From Burkholderia contaminans (GTDB taxonomy: Bacteria > Pseudomonadota > Gammaproteobacteria > Burkholderiales > Burkholderiaceae): a stretch of DNA of 64,000 nucleotides. Made by a program: the position numbers and the translations under genes. Where the stretch lies: positions 1,736,001 through 1,800,000 of the forward strand of contig NZ_CP090640.1 in the NCBI RefSeq assembly GCF_029633825.1. The letters run 5' to 3'. The notes under the pieces were generated by a model, which was given only the letters and a program-made list of their open reading frames with translations, was not told where the DNA came from and did not search any database. This document shows positions 1 to 12,500 of this stretch, piece after piece; position 1 is the first letter of the stretch, and each line of letters opens with the position of its first letter.

Positions 1-148
1 GCACGCTCATCGGGTCGCAGCCGATCGACTGCGCGAGCTTGCGCACGCTGAACGCGGCTTCGCCGACGTCTTCGAGCAGCGCGAGTGCGGCCGCGACGAT
101 CGCATCCTTGTCGAGGCCGCGCGGGCCCTGGGCGGGTTTGTCTTTCAT
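1..148 (-). CDS. TetR-family transcriptional regulator, N-terminal part only
   Basis: The first 49 codons run off the left edge of the window. They encode a typical TetR N-terminal helix-turn-helix: a lysine- and proline-rich start, then a helix (AIVAAALALLEDVG) and the recognition part around FSVRKLAQSIGCDPMSV. The ligand-binding domain lies outside the window. The gene faces away from the FAD oxidase at 425, and the shared gap holds a tandem inverted repeat, so it probably represses itself and perhaps the oxidase. The family call is clear; the ligand cannot be seen. Confidence 0.8.
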   Translation of the reverse strand, partial: MKDKPAQGPRGLDKDAIVAAALALLEDVGEAAFSVRKLAQSIGCDPMSV

Positions 149-202
149 CGATGCGGGCTGGCGTGTCGGTGCGACACCGGCTGTAAACTTGACGAAAGCT
201 TA

Positions 203-236
203 TTCTACACTGTAGAATTATTTCTGCGGTGTAGAA
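203..236. promoter_or_regulatory. Tandem palindromic operator, probably for the TetR regulator
   Basis: Two 15-bp palindromes lie side by side. TTCTACA-C-TGTAGAA at 203-217 is perfect. TTCTGCG-G-TGTAGAA at 222-236 is an imperfect copy. Their centres (210 and 229) are 19 bp apart, about two helix turns, so both would lie on the same DNA face. They sit 55-88 bp upstream of the tetR start and upstream of the oxidase. The repeats are read directly; binding by this TetR is inferred. Confidence 0.7.
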
Positions 237-424
237 ATTGGGTGTCCCGGCACCTTTCAATACGTGCTTTCGCACAGTCCGGGATCCAGGCGGCACGAGC
301 GTGCCCGCCGTCAACACGGGCCATCGCGCCTCTTTTCTCGTTGACACCCATGTGGAACCGGCTGCCCCACCCGCGAAGCCAGAAGGCTCTTCGACAGGCG
401 GCCTAAGACCATGCAAGTGCAATC

Positions 425-1846
425 ATGACTTCCGATAACACACCCCTGATCCAGGGCGAATCGCGTTTCGAACAAACGCAACTGAACATCGAAAAGGACA
501 ACTGGAACTGGTGCGACCCGGCCCGCTACGACGGCGAGCGCCCGGCGAACTGGTACGAGGCGTCGCTGTCGCGTCACGCGAACAGCGCGCCGCTCGCGCA
601 CGATGCCGTCTGTGACGTGCTCGTGATCGGCGCGGGCCTGCTAGGCGCGTCGGCCGCGCTGCATCTCGCGGAAGCGGGCGTCGACACGATCCTCGTCGAC
701 AAGCATCACGTCGGCTCGGCCGCATCGGGCCGCAACGGCGGGCAACTGACACCCGGCCTCGCGCGCTGGGAAGCCGCCGACATGATCGACTACCTGTCGC
801 ACGACGACGCGAAGCGGCTGTGGCGCTTTGCGTCGGCCGAATCGATGGACCTGATCGATGCGATCGGCGCACGTTACGCGCTCGAACTCGATCGCAAGCG
901 CGGCCACATTACCGCGGCGGTCCACCCGGGCCACATGAGCGCGTTGCTGGACGGCGCGGATGCACGCCGCCATCTCGGCGACGCGGGCGTGACGCTCGTC
1001 GGCCGCCATCAGCTGCATGACGACTACGTGCGCTCGGCGCTGTACCACGGCGCGGCGATCGACGCGCTCGGCGGGCAGATTCATCCGCTCGCGCTGGTGC
1101 GCGGCCTCGTGCACGGCTTCCGGCTGAACGGCGGCGCGCTGTTCGAGGGCACCGAGGTGCTCGAGCTCGACGAGACACGGGAGGGCGTCGTCGCGACGAC
1201 GCCGGGCGGCACGATCACCGCGCGCCGCGGCGTCGTGCTCGCGCTGCACAACACGACGTTCCGGCTGCTCGACGAAGGCGCGGCGACCACGGTGCCGTTC
1301 TTTACCTACGTGAGCGTGACGGCGCCGCTGGACGTCGACGTCGCGACGCTGCTGCCGGCCGGCATGCCCGTGTACGACACGCAGTTCCAGATCGACTATT
1401 ACCGGCCGGTCCGCGGCAACCGCCTGCTGTTCGGCGGGCAGGGCACCGGCAGTTGCTGGGCGCAGCCGGACGTGAACGCGTACCTGCTCACGCGGCTGAA
1501 CACGGTGTTCCCGCAGCATGACGGCCGGTTCGCGCTCGACTACTGCTGGAGCGGCGTCAGCGACTTCACGCTGAACGGCGCGACCGACAGCCGCAAGACC
1601 GACGGCCGCGTGCCGATGTACATGGTGCAGGGCTGGAGCGGCCACGGCGTCGCGCAGACGGTGCGGATCGGCAAGGCGATCTGTGACGATTTCGTCGGAC
1701 GCAACGACGATTTCTCGATGCTGACCGGCATCGACCATCGCGCGATTCCGCTCGGCCGCCAGCTGTCGCCGATCGCGATTCCCGCCGCGAAGGCCGCGAT
1801 GAGCGTGATGAGTGCGCTGAATCCGGGGCGGATGATCTCGTTCTGA
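425..1846 (+). CDS. FAD-dependent oxidase of the PuuB / DAO family
   Basis: A 473-residue flavoprotein. The N-terminal extension (1-60, with NWYEAS near 42) is typical of gamma-glutamylputrescine oxidase-like proteins. A Rossmann dinucleotide-binding motif GAGLLG lies at 69-74, followed by the SGRNGGQ motif at 101-107 seen in PuuB relatives. Near the C-terminus, GWSGHGVAQT is the usual DAO-family flavin loop. By family, it should oxidise an amine or amino acid, producing an aldehyde or imine, ammonia and hydrogen peroxide. The substrate (gamma-glutamylputrescine or another amine) is not established, and no other puu genes are visible nearby. The 5' leader of about 190 bases after the operators shows nothing else recognisable. 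Confidence 0.85.
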   Translation: MTSDNTPLIQGESRFEQTQLNIEKDNWNWCDPARYDGERPANWYEASLSRHANSAPLAHDAVCDVLVIGAGLLGASAALHLAEAGVDTILVDKHHVGSAASGRNGGQLTPGLARWEAADMIDYLSHDDAKRLWRFASAESMDLIDAIGARYALELDRKRGHITAAVHPGHMSALLDGADARRHLGDAGVTLVGRHQLHDDYVRSALYHGAAIDALGGQIHPLALVRGLVHGFRLNGGALFEGTEVLELDETREGVVATTPGGTITARRGVVLALHNTTFRLLDEGAATTVPFFTYVSVTAPLDVDVATLLPAGMPVYDTQFQIDYYRPVRGNRLLFGGQGTGSCWAQPDVNAYLLTRLNTVFPQHDGRFALDYCWSGVSDFTLNGATDSRKTDGRVPMYMVQGWSGHGVAQTVRIGKAICDDFVGRNDDFSMLTGIDHRAIPLGRQLSPIAIPAAKAAMSVMSALNPGRMISF

Positions 1847-1865
1847 CCGGACTGCGGCAGGCAAC

Positions 1866-1904
1866 AAAAAGCCCGATGCGAATCGCTTCGCATCGGGCTT
1901 TTTT
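1866..1904. terminator. Bidirectional intrinsic terminator between the oxidase gene and purB
   Basis: A 12-bp perfect stem, GCCCGATGCGAA (1871-1882) with TTCGCATCGGGC (1887-1898), and a 4-base loop. An A-run lies on the left and a T-run on the right, so it can stop transcription from both convergent genes. Confidence 0.93.
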
Positions 1905-1924
1905 ACGTCAGGCGACGGCGGTGC

Positions 1925-4606
<2,682 letters not shown>

Positions 4607-4608
4607 TC

Positions 4609-4667
4609 ACGCACGCGATGCACGATCGATCGCGTGCGTTCTTGCGCAAATCGACCGCGGATTTGCG
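4609..4667. promoter_or_regulatory. Two consecutive inverted repeats upstream of gdhA
   Basis: A perfect 11-bp inverted repeat (ACGCACGCGAT at 4609-4619, ATCGCGTGCGT at 4629-4639) is followed five bases later by a perfect 8-bp repeat (CGCAAATC at 4645-4652, GATTTGCG at 4660-4667). Neither is followed by a T-run. They lie between the LysR gene and gdhA, so a regulator site or a hairpin ending the lysR transcript are both possible. Confidence 0.45.
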
Positions 4668-4774
4668 AAAAATCGCGATCATGCAAGAAACGCATAATCG
4701 AATAAGCAAACGGCATTGGATAAAAAAAACGGGTTTTTCGACAATGTGCGCACCTGTTGACCGTTGGAGCATCC

Positions 4775-6061
4775 ATGTCTTCGCAATTGCAGTCCATCCC
4801 GTCCTACCTGCACGCCGACGATCTCGGCCCGTGGGGCAACTACCTTCAGCAAGTCGACCGCGTCGCGCCGTATCTCGGCTCGCTGTCGCGCTGGCTCGAA
4901 ACGCTGAAGCGCCCGAAGCGCATCCTGATCGTCGACTGCCCCATCGAGCTCGACAACGGCACCGTCGCGCACTTCGAAGGCTATCGCGTGCAGCACAACG
5001 TGTCGCGCGGCCCGGGCAAGGGCGGTGTGCGTTACCACCAGGACGTGACGCTGTCGGAAGTGATGGCACTGTCCGCATGGATGTCGGTCAAGAACGCGGC
5101 CGTGAACGTGCCGTACGGCGGCGCGAAGGGCGGTATCCGCGTCGACCCGCGCAAGCTGTCGCGTGGTGAGCTCGAGCGCGTGACGCGCCGCTACACCAGC
5201 GAAATCGGCATCATCATCGGCCCGAACACCGACATTCCGGCGCCGGACGTCAACACCAACGAACAGGTGATGGCGTGGATGATGGACACGTACTCGATGA
5301 ACCAGGGCCAGACGTCGACCGGCGTCGTGACCGGCAAGCCGATCGCACTCGGCGGTTCGCTCGGCCGCAAGGAAGCAACGGGCCGCGGCGTGTTCGTTGT
5401 CGGCAGCGAAGCGGCGAAGAAGAAGGGCCTCGAGATCGAAGGCGCACGCATCGCGGTGCAGGGCTTCGGCAACGTCGGCGGCATCGCTGCGAAGCTGTTC
5501 CAGGAAGCGGGTGCGAAGGTGATCGCGGTGCAGGATCACACGGGCACGATCTACCAGCCGGGCGGCCTCGATTCGAACAAGCTGCTCGACCACGTCGCAC
5601 GCACGGGCGGCGTCGCGGGCTTCGAAGGCGCGGAGCCGATGCCGAATGACGAGTTCTGGACCGTCGAAACCGACATCCTGATCCCGGCGGCACTGGAAAA
5701 CCAGATCACCGAGAAGAACGCAGGGAAGATCCGCACGAAGATCATCGTAGAAGGCGCGAACGGCCCGACGACGACGGCGGCGGACGACATCCTGACCGCG
5801 AACGGCGTGCTGGTGATCCCGGACGTGATCGCGAACGCGGGTGGCGTGACCGTGTCGTATTTCGAATGGGTGCAGGATTTCTCGAGCTTCTTCTGGACGG
5901 AAGACGAGATCAACCACCGTCTCGAACGCGTGATGCGCGAAGCGTTCTCCGGCGTGTGGGCGGTCGCGGAAGAGCACAAGGTGTCGGTGCGTACCGCAGC
6001 GTTCATCGTTGCGTGCAAGCGCATCCTGATGGCGCGCGAAATGCGCGGCCTGTACCCCTGA
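4775..6061 (+). CDS. gdhA: Glutamate dehydrogenase (Glu/Leu/Phe/Val dehydrogenase family)
   Basis: 428 residues. It interconverts glutamate with 2-oxoglutarate and ammonia using NAD(P). The substrate-binding GPGKGGVR is at 79-86, the catalytic-lysine motif PYGGAKGG at 113-120 (Lys118), and the nucleotide-binding GFGNVGG at 230-236. Length matches the roughly 430-residue bacterial hexameric class. I chose ATG 4775, which has GGAG five bases upstream; an in-frame TTG at 4757 would add six residues without a good ribosome site. Cofactor preference cannot be read reliably. It lies just upstream of the glutamate transporter genes, which suggests linked uptake and catabolism of glutamate. Confidence 0.95.
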   Translation: MSSQLQSIPSYLHADDLGPWGNYLQQVDRVAPYLGSLSRWLETLKRPKRILIVDCPIELDNGTVAHFEGYRVQHNVSRGPGKGGVRYHQDVTLSEVMALSAWMSVKNAAVNVPYGGAKGGIRVDPRKLSRGELERVTRRYTSEIGIIIGPNTDIPAPDVNTNEQVMAWMMDTYSMNQGQTSTGVVTGKPIALGGSLGRKEATGRGVFVVGSEAAKKKGLEIEGARIAVQGFGNVGGIAAKLFQEAGAKVIAVQDHTGTIYQPGGLDSNKLLDHVARTGGVAGFEGAEPMPNDEFWTVETDILIPAALENQITEKNAGKIRTKIIVEGANGPTTTAADDILTANGVLVIPDVIANAGGVTVSYFEWVQDFSSFFWTEDEINHRLERVMREAFSGVWAVAEEHKVSVRTAAFIVACKRILMAREMRGLYP

Positions 6062-6153
6062 TCGTGCGATCCTCGATCGGCGGTTGCCGATTCCGGATCG
6101 GTTGACTACGATCAATCCATGACGCAATCCATCCGGTTGCGTGCATGAACCCT

Positions 6154-6185
6154 CGCGGGCGGTGCCGAATCCGGCATCGCCCGCG
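6154..6185 (+). other. Strong GC hairpin downstream of gdhA
   Basis: A 14-bp stem (6154-6167 with 6172-6185, one G-T mismatch) and a 4-base loop lie about 90 bases after the gdhA stop. There is no T-run, so it is not a canonical intrinsic terminator; it may stabilise the gdhA mRNA 3' end or assist termination. The rest of the 6062-6328 gap holds an AT-rich stretch (6260-6300) that probably contains the gltI promoter, though I could not assign convincing -35/-10 boxes. Confidence 0.4.
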
Positions 6186-6328
6186 CGCGCATTCAGGCGC
6201 CGGAAGGGGCGCCCGAAGCCGGGAGGAAGGCTTCGCGCAGCGCGATTCGTAGTGCGGTAAACAACCAGTACTTTCAAAAATATTACTTTGATACACTGGC
6301 GCGGGTTTTAGCCAAGGAGATGACCAAA

Positions 6329-7222
6329 ATGAAATACCAAAAGGCAGTCCTGATGTTCGCGGCGCTTTGCGCGTTCGCAAGCGGCGCGCATGCTCAGGAG
6401 ACGGGCACGCTGAAGAAGATCAAGGACACGGGCGTGATCGCACTGGGCCACCGCGAATCGTCGATTCCGTTCTCCTACTACGACCAGAACCAGCAGGTGG
6501 TCGGCTATTCGCGCGAATTCCAGCTGAAGGTGGTCGACGCGGTGAAGAAGAAGCTGAACCTGCCGAACCTGCAGGTGAAGAACATCCCGGTCACGTCGCA
6601 GAACCGCATCCCGCTCGTGCAGAACGGCACGGTCGACATCGAGTGCGGCTCGACGACCAACAACCTCGAGCGCCAGCAGCAGGCTGCGTTCTCCGACACG
6701 ATCTTCGTGATCGGCACGCGCCTGATGACGAAGAAGGATTCGGGCGTCAAGGATTTCGCGGACCTGAAGGGCAAGACGGTCGTGACCACCGCCGGTACGA
6801 CGTCGGAGCGCCTGCTGCGCAAGATGAACAACGACAAGCAGCTCGGCATGAGCATCATCAGCGCGAAGGATCACGGCGATTCGTTCAATACGCTGGAATC
6901 GGGCCGCGCGGTCGCGTTCATGATGGATGACGCGCTGCTCGCGGGCGAACGCGCGAAGGCGAAGCAGCCGGGCGAGTGGGTGATCGTCGGCACGCCGCAA
7001 TCGGAAGAAGCGTACGGCTGCATGATGCGCAAGGGCGATGCGGACTTCAAGAAGGTCGTCGACGACGCGATCTCGCAAGTCGAGAAGTCGGGCGAAGCCG
7101 CGAAGATCTACGCGAAGTGGTTCGAGAACCCGATCCCGCCGAAGGGGCTGAACCTGAACTTCCCGCTGTCCGATTCGATGAAGAAGCTGTACGCGAACCC
7201 GAACGACAAGGCACTCGACTGA
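6329..7222 (+). CDS. gltI: Glutamate/aspartate ABC transporter, periplasmic binding protein
   Basis: 297 residues. A Sec signal peptide covers residues 1-22, cleaved after AHA, then comes a family 3 solute-binding protein. The text ETGTLKKIKDTGVIALGHRES, and later CGSTTNNLERQ, are characteristic of GltI-type proteins. It captures glutamate and aspartate for the GltJKL membrane complex. Two ATGs are possible (6320 and 6329). AAGGAG ends at 6319, directly touching the first but nine bases before the second, so I use 6329. A terminator follows before gltJ, which fits the usual excess of binding protein over membrane subunits. Confidence 0.93.
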   Translation: MKYQKAVLMFAALCAFASGAHAQETGTLKKIKDTGVIALGHRESSIPFSYYDQNQQVVGYSREFQLKVVDAVKKKLNLPNLQVKNIPVTSQNRIPLVQNGTVDIECGSTTNNLERQQQAAFSDTIFVIGTRLMTKKDSGVKDFADLKGKTVVTTAGTTSERLLRKMNNDKQLGMSIISAKDHGDSFNTLESGRAVAFMMDDALLAGERAKAKQPGEWVIVGTPQSEEAYGCMMRKGDADFKKVVDDAISQVEKSGEAAKIYAKWFENPIPPKGLNLNFPLSDSMKKLYANPNDKALD

Positions 7223-7255
7223 CCGCAGGGCCGTTGATGCAGAAATGACGCTAAT

Positions 7256-7291
7256 GAGACGGAAGAGGCCCCGCTTCTTCCGTCTCTTTTT
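7256..7291 (+). terminator. Intra-operon intrinsic terminator between gltI and gltJ
   Basis: A perfect 11-bp stem, GAGACGGAAGA (7256-7266) with TCTTCCGTCTC (7276-7286), a 9-base loop, and TTTTT directly after. It lies 33 bases after the gltI stop and 15 bases before the gltJ start. Partial read-through would give much gltI mRNA and less gltJKL mRNA. Confidence 0.85.
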
Positions 7292-7306
7292 GCTGGAGTC
7301 TTGCCC

Positions 7307-8047
7307 ATGTCTTACCACTGGAACTGGGGCATCTTCCTGAGCCCCGTGTCGACCGGCGAGCCGACGACTTATTTCGGATGGCTGATGTCCGGCTTCTGGG
7401 TGACCATCGAAGTGTCGCTCGTCGCCTGGGTCATCGCGCTGATCGTCGGTTCGCTGTTCGGCGTGCTGCGCACCGTGCCGAACAAATGGCTGTCCGCGAT
7501 CGGCACCGTGTACGTGTCGATCTTCCGGAACATTCCGCTGATCGTGCAGTTCTTCGTCTGGTATCTCGTGATACCGGAGCTGCTGCCCGCATCGATCGGC
7601 ACCTGGATCAAGCAGTTGCCGCCCGCCACGCAGTTCTTCACCGCGTCGATCATCTGTCTCGGCCTGTTCACGGGCGCGCGCGTGTGCGAACAGGTGCGCT
7701 CGGGGATCAACGCGCTGCCGAAGGGCCAGCGCGCCGCCGGCCTCGCGATGGGCTTCACGCAATGGCAGACGTACCGCTACGTGCTGCTGCCCGTTGCGTA
7801 CCGCATCATCGTACCGCCCCTCACGTCGGAATTCCTGAACATCTTCAAGAACTCCGCCGTCGCGTCGACGATCGGCCTGCTCGACCTGTCCGCGCAGGCG
7901 CGCCAGCTCGTCGACTACACCGCGCAGACGTATGAATCGTTCATCGCGGTGACGCTCGCGTACGTGATCATCAACCTCGTCGTGATGGCGTTCATGCGCT
8001 GGATCGAAGGCCGTACGCGGCTGCCCGGCTATATCGGAGGCAAGTGA
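7307..8047 (+). CDS. gltJ: Glutamate/aspartate ABC transporter permease GltJ
   Basis: 246 residues, polar amino-acid permease (HisM/GltJ type) with several hydrophobic helices and the conserved cytoplasmic EAA-like loop in the [18 protein letters not shown] region that contacts the ATPase. The N-terminal [11 protein letters not shown] is typical of GltJ. ATG 7307 is chosen with CTGGAG upstream; a TTG at 7301 would add two residues. Its stop overlaps the gltK start by one base, indicating translational coupling. Confidence 0.93.
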   Translation: MSYHWNWGIFLSPVSTGEPTTYFGWLMSGFWVTIEVSLVAWVIALIVGSLFGVLRTVPNKWLSAIGTVYVSIFRNIPLIVQFFVWYLVIPELLPASIGTWIKQLPPATQFFTASIICLGLFTGARVCEQVRSGINALPKGQRAAGLAMGFTQWQTYRYVLLPVAYRIIVPPLTSEFLNIFKNSAVASTIGLLDLSAQARQLVDYTAQTYESFIAVTLAYVIINLVVMAFMRWIEGRTRLPGYIGGK

Positions 8048-8724
8048 TGCATCAGTTCGACTGGAGTAGTATTCCCGGCGCGCTGCCGACGCTGTGGACG
8101 GGCGCGATCGTCACGTTCAAGATCACGCTGATCGCGATCGTGGTCGGGATCGTCTGGGGCACGCTGCTGGCGCTGCTGCGGCTGTCGGGCGTGAAGCCGC
8201 TCGCATGGTTCGCGAAAGCGTACGTGACGGTGTTCCGCTCGATCCCGCTCGTGATGGTGCTGCTGTGGTTCTTCCTGATCGTGCCGCAGCTGCTGCAGGG
8301 CGTGCTCGGGTTGTCGCCGACGATCGACATTCGTCTTGCGTCGGCGATGGTCGCGTTCTCGCTGTTCGAAGCCGCGTATTATTCCGAGATCATCCGCGCC
8401 GGCATCCAGGCGGTGCCGCGCGGGCAGGTGAACGCCGCGTTCGCGCTCGGCATGAACTACGCGCAGGCGATGCGCCTCGTGATCCTGCCGCAGGCGTTCC
8501 GCGCGATGGTGCCGCTGCTGCTCACGCAGGCGATCGTCCTGTTCCAGGATACGTCGCTCGTGTACGTGATCAGTCTCGCGGACTTCTTCCGCACGGCTGC
8601 GAACGTCGGCGATCGCGACGGCACGACCGTCGAGATGGTCCTGTTCGCCGGCGCATGCTATTTCGTGATTTGCTCGTTGGCGTCTGCACTCGTCAAGGGT
8701 CTCCAGAAAAAGGTCACAAGATGA
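8047..8724 (+). CDS. gltK: Glutamate/aspartate ABC transporter permease GltK
   Basis: 225 residues, the second membrane subunit that pairs with GltJ. It shows the same family features: hydrophobic helices from about residue 20, and an EAA-like loop in [18 protein letters not shown]. The start ATG 8047 shares a base with the gltJ stop (TGATG) and has GGAGG upstream; an in-frame GTG at 8044 would add one residue. Its stop overlaps the gltL start in an ATGA arrangement. Confidence 0.93.
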   Translation: MHQFDWSSIPGALPTLWTGAIVTFKITLIAIVVGIVWGTLLALLRLSGVKPLAWFAKAYVTVFRSIPLVMVLLWFFLIVPQLLQGVLGLSPTIDIRLASAMVAFSLFEAAYYSEIIRAGIQAVPRGQVNAAFALGMNYAQAMRLVILPQAFRAMVPLLLTQAIVLFQDTSLVYVISLADFFRTAANVGDRDGTTVEMVLFAGACYFVICSLASALVKGLQKKVTR

Positions 8725-9446
8725 TTTCCATCAAGAACGTTTCGAAGTGGTACGGCCAGTTTCAGGTTCTCACCGACTGCACGACCGAGGTCAAGAAAGG
8801 CGAAGTGGTCGTCGTGTGCGGCCCGTCGGGATCGGGTAAATCCACGCTGATCAAGACGGTGAACGGCCTCGAGCCGTTCCAGCAGGGCGAGATCCTCGTG
8901 AACGGCCAGTCGGTCGGCGACAAGAAGACGAACCTGTCGAAGCTGCGCTCGAAGGTCGGGATGGTGTTCCAGCATTTCGAGCTGTTCCCGCACCTGTCGA
9001 TCACCGAGAACCTGACGCTCGCGCAGATCAAGGTGCTCGGCCGCGGCAAGGACGAGGCGAACGAGAAGGGCCTGAAGCTGCTCGACCGCGTCGGCCTGAA
9101 GGCGCATGCGCACAAGTTCCCGGGCCAGTTGTCGGGCGGCCAGCAGCAGCGTGTCGCGATCGCGCGCGCGCTGTCGATGGATCCGATCGCGATGCTGTTC
9201 GACGAGCCGACGTCCGCGCTCGACCCGGAGATGATCAACGAAGTGCTCGACGTGATGGTCGAACTCGCGCAGGAAGGGATGACGATGATGGTCGTCACGC
9301 ACGAGATGGGCTTCGCGAAGAAGGTCGCGCATCGCGTGATCTTCATGGACAAGGGCGCGATCGTCGAGGACGACCGCAAGGACGATTTCTTCTCGAATCC
9401 GAAATCGGAACGCGCGAAGGACTTTCTCGCGAAGATCCTGCACTGA
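8721..9446 (+). CDS. gltL: Glutamate/aspartate ABC transporter ATP-binding protein GltL
   Basis: 241 residues, a complete ABC ATPase of the polar amino-acid group. Walker A GPSGSGKS is at 34-41, the ABC signature LSGGQQQ at 137-143 and Walker B LFDEP at 159-163, with a switch histidine in VVTHEMG. It powers uptake through GltJK. It is the last gene of the gltIJKL operon and ends 38 bases before a strong terminator. Confidence 0.95.
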   Translation: MISIKNVSKWYGQFQVLTDCTTEVKKGEVVVVCGPSGSGKSTLIKTVNGLEPFQQGEILVNGQSVGDKKTNLSKLRSKVGMVFQHFELFPHLSITENLTLAQIKVLGRGKDEANEKGLKLLDRVGLKAHAHKFPGQLSGGQQQRVAIARALSMDPIAMLFDEPTSALDPEMINEVLDVMVELAQEGMTMMVVTHEMGFAKKVAHRVIFMDKGAIVEDDRKDDFFSNPKSERAKDFLAKILH

Positions 9447-9484
9447 GCGTTCGCGCTCGTCGGCGCTGCGGGTGCGCCGATACG

Positions 9485-9519
9485 AAAACCGCCCGGTCGA
9501 GTGCCGGGCGGTTTTTTTT
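9485..9519. terminator. Intrinsic terminator of the glt operon
   Basis: The stem AAAACCGCCCGG (9485-9496) with CCGGGCGGTTTT (9504-9515), a 7-base loop and a T-run to 9519. The A-run on the left allows it to serve the convergent autotransporter gene as well. Confidence 0.93.
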
Positions 9520-9546
9520 CGTCTGCCGTCACGCTGGCGAGCGCCG

Positions 9547-12500
9547 TTACCAGCTGTACCGGTAGCCGACCTGCCCGACGATGCCGCGCCGGTAGTCGCC
9601 GCCGATGTTGCGCGCGATCTTCGCGTTCGCATACAGCTCGCCCGACTTGCCGAAGCCCGCGGTCACGCCGACGCCGAGCTCGTACCACGTGCGGCCGAGA
9701 TGCGTCGCGAACGGCGTGCCGCCGACGACGGTCTGCCCTGGCGACAGGAAGTCGTGCAGCACGTCGGCCGTGAAGTACGGCGTGGCTGCGCCGCCGCCCG
9801 CGTCCGACTGGAGGTTCGGCCGGAAGATGCGCACGCCGACGCGGCCGCGCAGCGCGTTCGTCGTCGTGCCCGATACCGCCGAGACGTTGTCGTTGAACCC
9901 GTTCAGCTTCAGGTACTGGTACATCAGCTGCGCCTGCGGCTCGACCGCGACCGGCAGCGCGCCGATCGCGAACGGCTTGCCGACTTCCTGCGACAGCGCG
10001 ACGCCGAAGCCGTTCTGCGACGCCTCGTTGCCGTAGCTGTCGCGATAGCGGTTGCCGTAGTGCGTGACCTGTCCGACGCTGTCGAAGTACGTGCCGTCGG
10101 GCAGGTACCTGGTCCAGTAGCCGCCGACGCTTTGCGCATGCATCTCGACCGAGCCCGTCGACGTCGACAGGTTGGCCGTATCCGCGCGCGCCATGTCGCT
10201 GAAGCTCGCGTTCGACACGCCGATGCTGGCCGTCACGCCTGCATGCGTGCTGCCGCCGCCGTTCGGCGCCTGGTCGAGCGTCCAGTCCTTGCCGAACTGC
10301 GCGAAGAACGTGCGCTCGTCGGCCGCGAAGCGGCCCGCGTTCGCGTCGAGGCTCTGGCCGCCGATGCGCCCCCACACGCCGTCGCGATTGCCGGGCTGCT
10401 GCTTCTCGAGGTTGTAGATGTCGCCGACGCGCTCGTGCAGCTTGCCGAGTGTGGAGAAGCCGTAATCGGCGTTGAGCAGCGGCGTGAGGGCATAACCCGA
10501 CACGCCAGGGCGATACGCGAGCGTGCCGCCGTTGCCGTTCCCGTTGTTGCCGCCGTCACCGCCGCCGGACGGATGGATCGGGTTGCCGGGATCCGACGGA
10601 TCGAGTTGCGAGCGCAGGTACCAGCCGTTCGCGTCGCCTTGCCCGCCGCGATAGAGCCGGTATTCGTACGCGCCTGCCTGTACGGGTCCGGCGAGCTGGA
10701 ACGCCGATGCGGTGGTCGTGCCGCCGTTGGCCGTGACGACCACCGGAATCCCGTCGCCCTTCGTCTGTGCACCGGTGCCGGCCGTGTTCGAGATCTTCAG
10801 GCCCGTCGTGCCGCTCGCGGCGCCGCCGTTCACGATCACGCGGTCGGTCGGCGACGCGTCGGCGCCGAGGAACGTGTTGAGCGCGATCGTGCCGCCGTTG
10901 CCGACGTAGCTGCCGGTCGTCAGCGTCTTGTAGCTGCCCGCGAGCGTCGGCGAGCCGGTCGGTGCGGCAAATGTGACGAGGCCCGCGTTGTTCAGGCTGC
11001 TCAGCACGGAGCTGCCCGTCATGCGCCACGTGCTGGTGTTGTCGATAGACAGCGCGACCGGATCGATCTTGCCGGTCAGCGTCGTGCCGTTCGCGAGGAA
11101 CACGGTGCCGGTGCTCGATGCGTCGGAGACGATGTCGCCGGCCAGGTTCACGGCCGATGCGGTGAAGGTGGCGTGGCTGCCGTTCGACAGGTCGAGCAGC
11201 GTGCCGTTGCCGGCCGTCACGACCGTGCCGTTGCGCACGGCGATGTCGGCCGTGCCGCCGCGCGCGGCGAAGGCCGGCCCGGTGGTGGACGTGACGCTGC
11301 CGCCGTCGACGAGCACCGAGCTCGTCGCGCCGTTTGCGAGCGTATCGGAGGTCAGCACACCGGCCGTCGCGCCCTTGAGCGTCGTGCCGGTCAACGCGAG
11401 CACGCCGCCGCTGTCGGCGGTGGCGCCGTTGCCGGCGGTGCTGGCGATCGTCGAGCCCGTATCGCCGATGCGGCCGCCGTTCTGCGCGACGATGCCGTCG
11501 GCGGTCGCGCCGGCCGTCGTGATCTTCGCGCCCGACAGCAGCACGGTCGCACCGCCGGTGGTCACGATTGCAGCCGAACCCGCGCCGGTCGTGGTGACGG
11601 TCGTACCGTTGACTGCCAGCGTCGAATCCGCGCCCGACACGACGAAGCCGCGTGCGTTGTCGCCGGTGGTCCGGACGACGGTCGCCGCATCGGCCGCGAT
11701 GCGTGCACCGGCGCCCGTCGACGACAGGCCGTCGGCACCGCTGCCGGTCGTGCCGATCTGCGTGCCGGCCAGCGTGATCATCGCGTTCGTCCCCTGGTTG
11801 TCGATCCCCTTGCCCGAGCCGCCGACCGCGATCGACGTCGCGCCGGCCGCGAGCCCGCCGCCGGTGACGGTCGAGTCGATCAGCACGCCGTCGGCGCTGC
11901 CGTTCGCGCTCACGGTGCCGGTGCCCGACAGCGCGACCGATGCGCCGGCCCCCGTCAGGTGCACGCCCGCGATGCCGTCGTCGGCTTCGATCAGCCCTGC
12001 GTTGGCGAGCGTCGCCGACGCACCCTGCACGAGCGCGCCGGTGCCGTCGGATACGCGGATCGTCGACGCGTTGTTCACCGTGCCGAGTGCGCCGATCACG
12101 ACGCCCGTCGAGCCGGCGCCCGTCAGCAGCACCGTGTCGCGGTTCGCGAGCGTGCCGAGGTTCTGCGCGACGAAGCCCGTCACGCCGGCCGTCGATGACG
12201 TGACGGCAGCGTCGTTGGTGAGCGTCGTCGCGACCGGTGCACCGGCATTGGCACCGGCGAGGTCGTGCGCCTGGCCGTCGACGACTCCGGCGATCGCACC
12301 GGCCGCGTTCAGGTTGATCGTCGCACCGGCGTCGATCGTGCCCTGCGCGCCGCCTTCGACCGCGATCGCGATGCCGTTCGCGCCGTTGACGTTGTAGATC
12401 GCGTTGCCGGTCGACAGCAAGGTGCCGGCGTCGGTCGCGAGCACGCCGTGCGCGCGCTGGCCGTTGACGTCGGTCGTCAGCGTGCCGGCCGTCGACGCGC

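Noticed and set aside
4757..4774. TTG 4757 as the start of gdhA
   Set aside because: ATG 4775 has a well-spaced GGAG, while the six extra residues have no family support.
9472..12198. A 908-codon open frame opposite the autotransporter
   Set aside because: Arg/Ala/His-rich antisense shadow; the minus strand has signal region, passenger and beta-barrel in one frame.
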